64,000 bases of DNA from an uncultured Cyclobacteriaceae bacterium (GCA_905479015.1 CAJQKV010000001.1:1-64000), one strand, 5' to 3'. Counted from the stretch's first letter, positions 46,401 through 55,262 are shown. Numbers and translations: made by a program. The notes: a model not told the origin generated them from the letters alone.

Positions 46401-46779
46401 GGAGTAGGCTTATTTTTTGAATAAAAGGGTCGTATGCTTCAAAAAAACTAATGGGTATTTTTTGCTTTAACTTTTCCAATAATACACAAGTGTTTAAACT
46501 GATTAGGGTATGTTCTTGAGTATTTTGCAGGACTTGATTCAAGATTTTACTCAATCCATTGATGCGGTGGCCCGATTCAAAAGTTAAAATGATTAAGCAA
46601 TCAGGATTTTCAACTATGAACTGGGAGGCCCATTCAAAAAATGAAGCATCAGAGAAGGCGTCTAAATGAAAGTAGTCAGGGGGATTTGTTAATTTTGAGA
46701 GCGCTTGAATGATGGGACTGTGATAACTTCCCATAGAAAGCTCATCGGTTGATTCATAAATCAATACTGATCTCATCAT
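46387..46779 (-). CDS. Hypothetical protein
   Basis: 130-residue soluble protein that I do not recognise. It reads like a small alpha/beta domain: a strand (RSVLIYES), a loop, a helix, then CLIILTFESG (about residues 60-69), and a C-terminal helix. No membrane segment, signal or cysteine motif is present. It is convergent and overlapping with the amidase gene, and divergent from murF with 32 bases between. The coding frame is intact and codon use resembles the neighbours, so it is probably real. Confidence 0.62.
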   Translation of the reverse strand: MMRSVLIYESTDELSMGSYHSPIIQALSKLTNPPDYFHLDAFSDASFFEWASQFIVENPDCLIILTFESGHRINGLSKILNQVLQNTQEHTLISLNTCVLLEKLKQKIPISFFEAYDPFIQKISLLLKEN

Positions 46780-46799
46780 AATAATTGTTTAGTGCAATT

Positions 46800-46807
46800 T
46801 ATATTTG
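46800..46807 (+). promoter_or_regulatory. -7 element directly before murF
   Basis: TATATTTG (exact TAnnTTTG) ends four bases before the murF ATG, which would put the transcription start on the ATG itself. No TTTG is found at the proper distance upstream, so the call rests on the -7 element and on position in a 32-base divergent gap, where some promoter is required. Confidence 0.42.
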
Positions 46808-46811
46808 ATCC

Positions 46812-48083
46812 ATGGAAAAATTCATAGAATATCTGTATTCCAAGTTTTTATTATGTAGCAGCGTATCTATTGATAGTCGCACCGTGGCTGAAGGCGCGCT
46901 TTTTTTTGGACTTAATGGTCCAAATTTTAAAGGGAGTAAATATGCTGCGGCTGCCTTAGAGAAAGGAGCATCCTTTGCGGTTATAGATGATCCTGATGAG
47001 GCCAATGATCCAAAAATTATTTATTGTGAAGATACATTAAAGGCCCTACAAAGTTTGGCGAAGTTTCACCGCGCATTTTATAAAAAACCCTTGATTGGTT
47101 TGACAGGGTCTAATGGAAAAACCACGACCAAGGAGTTAATGTTTCGGGCATTGAGTAAAAAATACATAACCCACGCAACCAAGGGAAATTTAAATAATCA
47201 CATTGGCGTTCCGTTGACCCTCCTGGGAATTACCCCACAGACCCAAATGGTAATCATCGAAATGGGCGCCAATCATGTCGGTGAAATCAATGAATTATGT
47301 CAGATGGCTAGACCTACCCATGGTTTAATCACCAACATTGGATCTGCCCATACGGCTACTTTTGGTGGATTTGAAGGAGTTATTAGAGGGAAGAGTGAGT
47401 TGTTTGAATATCTTCGAACGTCTCAGGGATTGCCTTTCATAAACATAGAAGATAAAGTACTGGCCAATATGGCCAAAAGATTTGAAGGGAAGATATTGTA
47501 TCCCAGTGATGCTATGAAGTTCGTTGCTGCGCAGCCCATGCTATCTTACGAGAGGGCTGAAGTGACCCATCAGACCCATCTTCTGGGTGCGTACAACTAC
47601 ATGAATTTAGCCGCAGCCCTTGCCGTAGGTACTTACTTTGAAGTTGAAGAGGAATTACTACTTGATGCGGTAAATAACTACCAGTCGGATAATATGCGAT
47701 CTCAATTGTTATTAAAAGGAACGAATCAGATACTTCTTGATGCGTACAACGCAAATCCGGATTCCATGCGGGTAGCATTGAATAGTTTAGACGCATTTGA
47801 AGGAGATAAGGTAGCTATTTTAGGAGATATGAATGAGTTAGAAGATAGTGAAGAGGCGCATTTTCAATTACTTCAAGAAGCAGATCAAATGGGATTAAGA
47901 ATGATCATCACGGTAGGCCCCCAGATGGCCTTGATCAAGGACCGTTTTCCAGAAGTTAAATGGTTCGGCACTGCCACAGAGGTTACTCATTTTGTCAAAG
48001 AGATGTCCTTTGAGCATACTGCCGTTTTAATAAAGGCATCAAGATCGATCGAATTGGAGCTGGTTGTCTCATCTTTTAATTAA
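46812..48083 (+). CDS. murF: UDP-MurNAc-tripeptide-D-Ala-D-Ala ligase (MurF)
   Basis: Adds D-Ala-D-Ala to the UDP-MurNAc tripeptide in the cytoplasm. The N-terminal Mur domain has VSIDSRTVAEGALFFGL (about residues 18-34); the ATP loop GSNGKTT is at residues 99-105; EMGANHVGEI (about residue 155) and TNIGSAH (about residue 175) are family marks, and the C-terminal domain has LDAYNANPDSM and LGDMNEL. 423 residues, normal. Confidence 0.95.
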   Translation: MEKFIEYLYSKFLLCSSVSIDSRTVAEGALFFGLNGPNFKGSKYAAAALEKGASFAVIDDPDEANDPKIIYCEDTLKALQSLAKFHRAFYKKPLIGLTGSNGKTTTKELMFRALSKKYITHATKGNLNNHIGVPLTLLGITPQTQMVIIEMGANHVGEINELCQMARPTHGLITNIGSAHTATFGGFEGVIRGKSELFEYLRTSQGLPFINIEDKVLANMAKRFEGKILYPSDAMKFVAAQPMLSYERAEVTHQTHLLGAYNYMNLAAALAVGTYFEVEEELLLDAVNNYQSDNMRSQLLLKGTNQILLDAYNANPDSMRVALNSLDAFEGDKVAILGDMNELEDSEEAHFQLLQEADQMGLRMIITVGPQMALIKDRFPEVKWFGTATEVTHFVKEMSFEHTAVLIKASRSIELELVVSSFN

Positions 48084-48088
48084 CTAGT

Positions 48089-48739
48089 ATGGAGCAAGTT
48101 TTTCAATTTTTAAAGGAACTAAAGAAGCACAACAATCGTGAATGGATGCAAGACCATAGAGACCTTTATCTGGAATGTAAGACGGAGGTTACTGAACTGA
48201 TCCTGCAATTGATCAATGGAATTAGTCAGTTTGATTCGGGTATCGCAGGCTTACAGCCCAAAGATTGCCTATTTCGCATCAATCGAGATATTCGATTTAG
48301 TCACAATAAAGACCCTTATAAAACCAATTTTGGAGCTGCGATTACTGCGGGAGGAAGAAAAACAGGAAATCCTTCTTATTACCTACACATTGCTCCTGGT
48401 AAATCATTTTTTGCGGGAGGCATGTACATGCCCAGTCCAGACAAGCTTAAAAAAATAAGGCAAGAGATTGATTACAACGCATCAGCACTTAAGTCGATCA
48501 TATCGGAAGTCTCTTTTTTTAAAACCTTCGGAACCATTAGAGGCCAGGCTTTGAAGACCAGTCCAAAAGGCTACTCTTCAGATCATCCAGAGATTGCATT
48601 ATTGAGATTAAAATCCTTTTTGGTGAAAAAAGACCTAACCGACCATTCTTTTCATTCATCCCATCATTTGTCTCGATTGATTACTTTGGGCGAGATGATT
48701 CATCCCTTCAATAAGTATTTAGAAGTTGCTATCAGTTAG
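48089..48739 (+). CDS. DUF2461 family protein
   Basis: 216-residue member of DUF2461 (TIGR02453). Typical segments are FLKELKKHNNREWM (residues 7-20), RINRDIRFSHNKDPYKTNFGA (about residue 63, split by the phosphate-binding-like NKDPYK) and HIAPGKSFFAGGMYMP (about residue 100). Function unknown. It follows murF by five bases and is probably co-transcribed. Confidence 0.88.
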   Translation: MEQVFQFLKELKKHNNREWMQDHRDLYLECKTEVTELILQLINGISQFDSGIAGLQPKDCLFRINRDIRFSHNKDPYKTNFGAAITAGGRKTGNPSYYLHIAPGKSFFAGGMYMPSPDKLKKIRQEIDYNASALKSIISEVSFFKTFGTIRGQALKTSPKGYSSDHPEIALLRLKSFLVKKDLTDHSFHSSHHLSRLITLGEMIHPFNKYLEVAIS

Positions 48740-48760
48740 TGTAAAATAAATTCATATTTG

Positions 48761-48791
48761 TTTGCAATAAATGATAACTCCGTTACTTTTG
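48761..48791 (+). promoter_or_regulatory. Promoter of tRNA-Val
   Basis: TTTG (48761-48764), a 19-base spacer and TACTTTTG (48784-48791) match the Bacteroidota consensus TTTG-N19-TAnnTTTG exactly. The mature tRNA begins 14 bases after the -7 element. It is the best promoter in the window and supports the consensus used elsewhere in this annotation. Confidence 0.75.
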
Positions 48792-48804
48792 CAATCCATT
48801 TTTA

Positions 48805-48882
48805 GGGCGCTTAGCTCAGTTGGTTCAGAGCACCTCGTTTACACCGAGGGGGTCGGGGGTTCGAATCCCTCAGCGCCCACCA
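48805..48882 (+). tRNA. tRNA-Val (anticodon UAC)
   Basis: Complete cloverleaf of 78 bases including an encoded CCA end. Acceptor stem GGGCGCT pairs with AGCGCCC; D stem GCTC/GAGC; anticodon stem CCTCG/CGAGG with loop TTTACAC, giving anticodon TAC (UAC, valine); T stem GGGGG/CCCTC with loop TTCGAAT. The discriminator base is A. A consensus promoter precedes it and a terminator hairpin follows it within five bases. Confidence 0.97.
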
Positions 48883-48886
48883 TTTA

Positions 48887-48920
48887 AACCTTACTTTTGA
48901 AAGTGAGGTTTTTTGTTTTT
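48887..48920 (+). terminator. Rho-independent terminator after tRNA-Val
   Basis: AACCTTACTTT (48887-48897) pairs with AAAGTGAGGTT (48900-48910), with one G-T wobble, and a T-rich run follows (48911-48920). It ends the tRNA transcript. The arms also lie just upstream of the operator-like repeats of the next gene pair. Confidence 0.85.
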
Positions 48921-48927
48921 ACAAAAA

Positions 48928-48986
48928 GTCAAGTAAACATTACATTATAAAAGAATTTATATTACTTTTGTCAAGTAGACCTTACA
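48928..48986 (+). promoter_or_regulatory. Promoter with paired operator-like direct repeats
   Basis: Two direct repeats, GTCAAGTAAACATTACA (48928-48944) and GTCAAGTAGACCTTACA (48970-48986), differ at two positions and start exactly 42 bases apart, four turns of B-DNA. Between them lies TACTTTTG (48963-48970), an exact -7 element, so the repeats cover the -33 side and the start of transcription. The ATG of the membrane protein follows at 49001. This is a plausible binding site for the XRE regulator encoded as second gene, that is, autoregulation. Confidence 0.6.
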
Positions 48987-49000
48987 AAATATATTTACTT

Positions 49001-49408
49001 ATGAATGAAATAAAGAATGTTAAACAGCTATTAAAGAAAAAAACAAAATATTTGGCGATATGGGCATCTGCTTGGGTTGGAACGCTTGCCTTTTTATCTT
49101 TTGGCGTCAACAATTTATGGGAGAGCTTGACATTAACTAAAATAGGTCTTCTTATAAATTTTGCTCTTGGTATTGTATTAATCGTAGCCAATAAAAATTT
49201 ATTTAACCTCTATGATGAACTTCAAAGAAAAATTCATTTAGAATCAATGGCACTTACCTTAGGTTTGACAGTGATTGTTGGTATTTCATATGAAGTTTCG
49301 TTCGATTTTGGTGTGATTCATTCAGAGCCCGAGGGAGAGTATTTAATTATGTTTACTTGTTTTTCATATGGGGTTTCGATGTTATTTAATTCACTACGCT
49401 ACAGATGA
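49001..49408 (+). CDS. Small membrane protein paired with XRE regulator
   Basis: 135-residue membrane protein with four hydrophobic segments (about residues 17-35, 46-64, 83-100 and 112-128) and a conserved-looking loop LYDELQRKIHLESMAL between the second and third. That loop is typical of small membrane proteins encoded next to short XRE regulators. Function unknown. I use the ATG at 49001; the frame continues upstream only through a non-ATG codon inside the repeats. The stop overlaps the regulator gene by four bases. Confidence 0.75.
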   Translation: MNEIKNVKQLLKKKTKYLAIWASAWVGTLAFLSFGVNNLWESLTLTKIGLLINFALGIVLIVANKNLFNLYDELQRKIHLESMALTLGLTVIVGISYEVSFDFGVIHSEPEGEYLIMFTCFSYGVSMLFNSLRYR

Positions 49409-49596
49409 AGAATAAAATCAGAGAATTAAGAAAACAGAGAGGCTTAACTCAGGAAGAATTGGCAGAAATCATAGGGATTTCTCGCCAAGCAATCAATGCG
49501 ATAGAAAAAGAGAAGTTTGATCCAAGTTTGCCAACCGCATTTAAAATGGCCAAACTTTTTAAAACCTCGATTGAAAATTTGTTCTTACATGATTAA
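49405..49596 (+). CDS. XRE-family helix-turn-helix regulator
   Basis: 63-residue DNA-binding protein consisting only of an HTH_3 domain: IRELRKQRGLTQEELAEIIG, then ISRQAINAIEKEKFDPSL, then the helix that closes the domain (TAFKMAKLFKTSIENLF). It resembles the YgzD/YozG type. It overlaps the membrane-protein gene as ATGA, so the two proteins are made together, and it may bind the direct repeats in front of the pair. The 131 bases downstream, before the next gene, hold no further frame. Confidence 0.9.
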   Translation: MKNKIRELRKQRGLTQEELAEIIGISRQAINAIEKEKFDPSLPTAFKMAKLFKTSIENLFLHD

Positions 49597-49742
49597 AAAG
49601 AAAATTGAATATAGCTTGCTTAGAAAAAGGTGAACTAAAATTTACGCAGCACTTCTCTCCTTAATAATAAAGTTATTTTTGTGATGCTTCATTTGAGAGA
49701 AGAAGAGCACTACAATCGCATAAAAAAATGGAGCTTGGCATT

Positions 49743-52700
49743 ATGAACATAAGTGGACGGTATCTCATCATTTTTTTGATGATCATTGCATCTCTTGTAG
49801 GATGCCAGGAGTCCCAACCTACACGATTCACATTATTGAATCCCCAAGTATCAGGAATCAATTTCAGCAATGACTTGGTGGATACTGAAGATGAAAATAT
49901 TCTCGAATACCTATACTATTACAACGGAGGAGGGATTGCGGTTGGAGACATCAACAATGATGGTTTAGAAGATATTTATTTATCCGGTAATCAAGTGCCT
50001 GATCAGCTTTATTTGAATTTGGGAGGCCTAAAGTTTAAAAATATAACATCTCGTCTCAATTTTCCTGACGACCCTCATTGGTCAACAGGTGTTACCATGG
50101 CCGATGTCAATTTAGATGGTTGGCTTGATATTTATGTCTGTCAGGTGGGGAACTATAAAAAATTTAAAGGAACCAATAAGTTATTTATTAATAATAAAGA
50201 TGGCACCTTCTCTGAAAAGGCGCAAGCGTATGGATTAGACTTTTCTGGATACAGTACGCAATCTGTTTTCTTTGACTACGACAAAGACGGCGACTTAGAT
50301 CTTTTCTTACTTACTCACGCGGCTCATTTTACCCGTTCTTTTAGTCCTGCTGAAACGAGACATACCAGAGATAGTTTGGCGGGGGATTATTTATTTAAAA
50401 ACAGGCTAAATGAAGGCAAGTTAGGGTTCGAAGACGTATCGGTTACGGTAGGAATATTGGGGGCTACCCAAGGTTACGGTTTGGCTGTGATGGTTTCAGA
50501 TATTAATGGGGACAACTGGCCAGATCTATATGTGGGTAATGATTTTCATGAAGATGATTATTTATACATCAATCAGCGCGATGGTACTTTCAAGGAACGA
50601 TTGAAAGAAATTCTGCCACATACCAGTCGATTTACCATGGGCGTAGATATCCAAGATCTCAATGGAGATACAAAACCGGAAATATTTACGGTCGATATGT
50701 TGCCTTATGAACGTGAGATTAGGCTGAAATCTGCTTTTGAGGATTCAGAAAAGATTGCTACGATTAAGGGAAGTTATGGTTACCAAAAACAGTTCGCTCG
50801 TAACAATTTGCACTTAAACTTGGGGGATGAGCATTTTGGAGATGTGGCGCTGATGACGGGACTTGAGGCGACAGACTGGAGTTGGTCGGTATTGATTGAT
50901 GACTTTGACAACAACAGCATTCCTGATATTTTCATCACCAATGGAATTTTCAAAAGAGGCAATGATTTGGATTATATGAACTATTTAAGCAATGCCAATT
51001 TGACTGCTTATCAAGGGACTCAAAAGGACAGTGTGGAACGATGGTTGATTGACAAAATGCCATCTAGAAAGACTCCCAATCGACTATTTAAACAAATCGG
51101 AAATTTAGTCTTTGAAGAACAGGCAGAAGAATGGGGTTTGGCTAAGCCTGGATTTTCTGGGTCAGCGGTTGCTGCGGATTTAGATAAGGATGGCGATTTG
51201 GATTTGTTAGTTTCGAACATAAATGAGCCCATTGGACTATACGAAAATAAGACCAATGAAATAGACAGTATGCATTATTTGACACTGAGATTTCCCCACT
51301 TGGATTCAGCTTCTGTGATGGGCACTCAGGGCATCCTTTTTAGTGGAGATCAGGTACAATCACAATCGTATTATCCTGTTCGCGGATTTCAGTCGTCAGG
51401 TTCTCATGAGCTACATTTTGGATTAGGTCTCAATCAAACCATAGACAGCCTTTTGATTAAATGGCCAAATGGCTATGTGACAAAATATGATCAGTTAGCA
51501 GTAGACCAACTGGTTTATCTTTCTTTCGAACGCGAAAAAACCTTTCCTGAACGACTTAAGAAAAAGAATACAGCTACCATTGATATGCAACCTTTGGCCT
51601 ATTCAATCCTAGAAGATGATTATCAGGATTACAATTATGAACCTTTAATTCCAGAAAAATTAAGTCAAGAAGGCGTTGCCGTTTCTGGAGCTGATTTTAA
51701 TGCCGATGGCAAGATGGATTTTTATATCGGAGGGCCCCATGGTGAAGCTGGATATTTGTTAATCCAAACGGACCATGGGTTTAAGAAAATGAGTATATCT
51801 GTTTTTGAAAAAGATGCGAAATATGAGGATGTGGCTTCAGCTGTTGGGGATTACAATGGCGATGGTATTTTGGATCTGTATGTTACCAGTGGAGGTAACC
51901 GATTTTTAGAGGGCCATGAAGCGCTTGAGGATCGTATTTATTTTGGAGTCGAAATTTTAGACTTTATCAGAGCTGAGCAATCCTTACCCCGGTCGAGCGG
52001 CAAGGTCGTATCGCCTTCCGATATCGACCAAGATGGTGACTTAGATTTATTTGTTGGAACGCTGAACATCACAGGTGCCTATGGCATATCTCCCAAGAGC
52101 TACGTATTGATCAATGATGGATTGGGTGCCTTTTCGGTAGGTCAAGTACTCGAAGCAGACATGATTACCGATGCCACTTGGGTGGATATGAACCAAGATG
52201 GTATTCAAGACTTAGTGACCTGTGGTTTTTGGAGTCCCATCCGGGTATGGATCAATGAGGTGGGGTTTTTAATCAATAAAACCAAAGATTATGGACTTGA
52301 GCGTACACAGGGTTGGTACAATACCTTAGCCATAGCAGATCTCAACGGGGATCAAAGGCCCGATATTATTGCAGGTAATTTAGGCTTAAATTCAAAATTT
52401 AAAGCGTCTTCGACAAAGCCAATCCGCTTGTATTTAGATGATTTTGATCAAAATGGTCAAACAGATCCCATCATTTATTATACTTTGGAGGGTATGCCAA
52501 CGCCTTTCGCGACTAGAGACGAACTTATAGATCAGATGCCCGAGTTGAAAAAACAGTTTGTGAGCTATACTGATTTTAGCAAGGTGACCGATATTCAGAG
52601 TCTACTAGGCCCATGGTATAATCCATCAATGCTCATTGAGAAAAATATTTATGAATTACGGTCGATGCTTTTTTTATCTGATGAACAACATTATAAGGGT

Positions 52701-53015
52701 ATTCCTTTGCCTTTTGAAGCCCAGATGAGCCCTATCAACGATCTTTGGGTTGGCGATCTAAATAGCGATGCGTACATAGATATTATGATGGTTTCCAATG
52801 ACAAAAATGTCTCTAATGCCATTGGCTCGTATGATGCAAGTACAGGGGGTATTTTGCTAGGGACGTCCAAAGTGGGCATATTCCAAACCTTTGAATTTTT
52901 CCAGAGTCAGCTTCATCTGAGCTATGGTCGGATGCTTCCCATTGATGATGCTCAATGGATGATGATCCCCAATACAGGCAACTTAACCATTGCTCGTTTG
53001 AAAATAGAGCAGTAA
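49743..53015 (+). CDS. FG-GAP/VCBS and ASPIC/UnbV repeat lipoprotein 1
   Basis: Large surface or periplasmic lipoprotein of about 1090 residues. From the ATG at 49743 the lipobox LVGC puts the lipidated cysteine at residue 21; an ATG at 49728 would add five residues. The mature start reads VSGINFSNDL. Fourteen D-x-[DN]-x-D-G-type Ca-binding loops are visible, seven before and seven after an ASPIC/UnbV-like domain (about residues 495-600, with LHFGLGLNQTIDSLLIKWPNG). This suggests two seven-bladed propellers joined by the ASPIC domain. Function unknown. Paralogues begin at 60030 and 63867, around the SusC/SusD pair. Confidence 0.86.
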   Translation: MNISGRYLIIFLMIIASLVGCQESQPTRFTLLNPQVSGINFSNDLVDTEDENILEYLYYYNGGGIAVGDINNDGLEDIYLSGNQVPDQLYLNLGGLKFKNITSRLNFPDDPHWSTGVTMADVNLDGWLDIYVCQVGNYKKFKGTNKLFINNKDGTFSEKAQAYGLDFSGYSTQSVFFDYDKDGDLDLFLLTHAAHFTRSFSPAETRHTRDSLAGDYLFKNRLNEGKLGFEDVSVTVGILGATQGYGLAVMVSDINGDNWPDLYVGNDFHEDDYLYINQRDGTFKERLKEILPHTSRFTMGVDIQDLNGDTKPEIFTVDMLPYEREIRLKSAFEDSEKIATIKGSYGYQKQFARNNLHLNLGDEHFGDVALMTGLEATDWSWSVLIDDFDNNSIPDIFITNGIFKRGNDLDYMNYLSNANLTAYQGTQKDSVERWLIDKMPSRKTPNRLFKQIGNLVFEEQAEEWGLAKPGFSGSAVAADLDKDGDLDLLVSNINEPIGLYENKTNEIDSMHYLTLRFPHLDSASVMGTQGILFSGDQVQSQSYYPVRGFQSSGSHELHFGLGLNQTIDSLLIKWPNGYVTKYDQLAVDQLVYLSFEREKTFPERLKKKNTATIDMQPLAYSILEDDYQDYNYEPLIPEKLSQEGVAVSGADFNADGKMDFYIGGPHGEAGYLLIQTDHGFKKMSISVFEKDAKYEDVASAVGDYNGDGILDLYVTSGGNRFLEGHEALEDRIYFGVEILDFIRAEQSLPRSSGKVVSPSDIDQDGDLDLFVGTLNITGAYGISPKSYVLINDGLGAFSVGQVLEADMITDATWVDMNQDGIQDLVTCGFWSPIRVWINEVGFLINKTKDYGLERTQGWYNTLAIADLNGDQRPDIIAGNLGLNSKFKASSTKPIRLYLDDFDQNGQTDPIIYYTLEGMPTPFATRDELIDQMPELKKQFVSYTDFSKVTDIQSLLGPWYNPSMLIEKNIYELRSMLFLSDEQHYKGIPLPFEAQMSPINDLWVGDLNSDAYIDIMMVSNDKNVSNAIGSYDASTGGILLGTSKVGIFQTFEFFQSQLHLSYGRMLPIDDAQWMMIPNTGNLTIARLKIEQ

Positions 53016-53042
53016 TTGATTTTTGGAATGTTGGGTGGATGT

Positions 53043-53060
53043 AAAAAAGTCAGTTGACTT
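53043..53060 (-). terminator. Weak terminator of the LacI-type gene
   Basis: On the minus strand AAAGTCA, AC, TGACTTT is followed by a short T-run, overlapping the stop codon of the LacI-type gene. The stem is only seven pairs with a tiny loop, so termination would be weak. It sits in the 34-base gap between two converging genes, where a terminator is useful to both. Confidence 0.32.
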
Positions 53061-54088
53061 TGGAACTTTCTCTTTGGATTACCTCCGTTTCAATTATTAC
53101 AGTTTTTGCTCTTACTTTTGTAGGGGTATTGATTTTCGAAAAAAGCAATTGAGCCGCCTTTTGACCCATTTCATAACCCGGCTGATCTACGGTGGAGATG
53201 GAGGGCTCATAGAGCATAGAAATAGCCCAATTACTAAATCCAATCACTTTTATGTCTTCAGGAACTCTTAAGTTTTGTTTTTTGGCTACTTTAATTAAAC
53301 CGGTGGCGAGCATATCAGTAGTAGCAAAGACACCATTTAATAGGGGATATTTTTTCAATAGTTTTTTTGAGCGAACCATGCCCCATTGTTCTCCTTCAAT
53401 TAATTTTTCATTAAAAATAATCAAATCGGTATTCAGATCAAATCCCGATTCATTTATTGCTTTTAGGTAGCCTTTTACACGCAGAAAATTGATTGTATTT
53501 CGAGAGCCGGAGACACAGGCAATTTGGGAAGCACCTGCTTCCAAGAGATGTTTGGTTGCTTTATATCCAGCATGTACATCATCAATAATTACTTTTGACA
53601 CTTTTAGCTTTGGAGGAGCGATATCAACAAAAATCAATGGGATCTTTGCTTATAATTAATTTATGCACATAATCATCAGAAGTATCGTCACTTTGGTAGC
53701 ACATAATGATTCCATCAGCACCTCCATTTAGGAGATTTTTAATTTCATTAATTTCGTGATTTAAATCGTAATTAGTGGGAAGAATCAAGCAACGGTAACC
53801 ATGTTTTTGAGCTTCTCTTTGAACACCTAGAAGTATCTTTCCAAAAAATTCGTGAACTACCACTTTTGGTAGTAGTATGCAAATGGTATAGGTTTTTTTC
53901 TTTTGTAAGCTGCGTGCTGCAAAGTTGGGCTGATAGTTATGCTTTATGGCATATTCTTTAATCTTCTTTTTTGTAGATGATTTAACAACAGAACTATCAG
54001 ACAACGCACGTGATACCGTAGAAGGGTTAATTTTTAAGGCCTGTGCAATGTCTGTTATCGTGATTCGGTTATTGTCTTGACTATCCAT
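53050..54088 (-). pseudogene. LacI-family regulator broken by a frameshift
   Basis: The N-terminal part (from the ATG at 54088) has a full LacI HTH (TITDIAQALKINPSTVSRALSD) and the start of the periplasmic-binding-like domain. Reading then shifts at about 53645-53647: the first frame ends in KDPIDFC and stop, while the other frame continues as KIPLIFVDI, which is what the family expects, and runs to the natural end near 53050 (VPEDIKVIGFSNW, STVDQPGYEMG). Removing one A from the AAA in AGCAAAGATC (minus strand) restores a full protein of about 345 residues. It is therefore a recent one-base insertion, a sequencing error, or a programmed shift. It probably regulated the SusC/SusD genes. Confidence 0.87.
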
Positions 54089-54254
54089 ATAAATGATCGA
54101 ATCAATATGATATGATTTAATTATACCGAGATTGAGGGTAAAACAGTTAAAAAACACTTATTTACGTAATAATTTCCCGTTTTATATCATTGGAGATTGC
54201 TTGCATCGTTGAGTAATAAAAATAATATTTTCATTGTTTATGCTGCCAATTTAA

Positions 54255-55115
54255 ATCTTATTCTGTATCTCCTTTCGGATCTCTCTTTGGTTGAGTGGGG
54301 GATGTTTTGATGGTAGCGATCTATACGCTGAACAACCTTTTGATTAAGTTCAATTCCATTATCTGCTAGTTTTAATTTGAGATGAAATTATGTTGAAGCG
54401 TCTTCTAGAACCGTTCGATTCAAGTATTATTGGTGGCGCTAACTTTTTCGTTTATGGAAATCTATGTTTCTGTTTTTCCAAGTATTGATCCCAAAATTCT
54501 CTTGGTTTATACAAATGCTGATTTCAGATATGCTTTAGGTATCGATCGCTTCTGCAAAATTCCTTTACCTCATTCTGAATCCATGGAAAAACTCAGTATC
54601 TAGTTTAGATTGGCTTCATTTTAGATAGATGGTTTGGTTATTCATTCAGCTTGAATAACCTATGAATCCTTTTTAAAATGAAGAATATAATCCTTATTAT
54701 AGCTGATCATCAATCGAATATCCTTGTTATAGGTCTTCAAAAAATGTTTGCCCCTAATTGTAACCTCATATTTCACGTTTTTAGGCTTTTCTGTGACGGG
54801 TGCCAAATAAATTACATTGTTTACCAATGGAGATTAGAACAGCTTGGGGATTGATCCAATTTTGTCTCCCTTTCATATTCTCAACTTTCTAACAAGTCAC
54901 CTATTTGAGCATACAGCACATCCAAATTTTTCTGTTCCTGATAAGATCTGTCAGCATTAGATTTTTTGAATACGGGATATATCCCATTTAATAAATTAGG
55001 TTTTTAGTGTAAAAAAATAAATGGACTGATTTCGAGTTTCTTTGAAATCTCTGCCATTGAAGACTGCTTTTAAACTACCTCCAAAGCTACTTTGGTTTTG
55101 AATTCTCATGTGAAT
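54255..55115 (-). mobile_element. Decayed IS3-family insertion sequence remnant
   Basis: Reading the minus strand with stops and shifts gives pieces of both IS3 open frames in the right order. OrfA: EFKTKVALEVV (about 55105-55073), MAEISKKLEIS, LLNGIYPVFKKSNAD and VLYAQIGDLLES (to about 54890). OrfB C-terminus: ERF-KTLQHNFIS (about 54415-54375) and GIELNQKVVQRIDRYHQNI followed by PHSTK (about 54357-54285). The DDE region between is badly degraded. Several in-frame stops make it non-functional. I cannot find the terminal inverted repeats. Confidence 0.8.
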
Positions 55116-55250
55116 GTTCCATTTATCTAGTTCTAATTACCCACTGGAATCAATTTATAAAGCATTACATGATTTGAAAAAAAACTAATTAATCTAAAAC
55201 ATCATATTTCCTTTACTAAAAAGAGGTACTCATGAAATAAAATTAAAATG

Positions 55251-55262
55251 CAATCGTTTGCT
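55251..55262. promoter_or_regulatory. LacI/GalR-type operator upstream of susC
   Basis: GCAATCGTTTGC fits the LacI/GalR half-site consensus G-n-A-A-n-C-G-n-T-T-n-C completely, with 10 of 12 positions symmetrical about the central CG. It lies 112 bases before the susC ATG. The frameshifted LacI-family gene about 1.2 kb away is the natural candidate regulator. I see no exact TAnnTTTG element between operator and ATG. The stretch 55116-55250 holds nothing else I can name. Confidence 0.6.

Noticed and set aside
49652-49702. Inverted repeat CTTCTCTC ... GAGAGAAG around a TATTTTTG element upstream of lipoprotein gene 1
   Set aside because: Arms are only eight bases, low in complexity and about 35 bases apart; a promoter -33 element is missing, so I could not support a promoter or operator.
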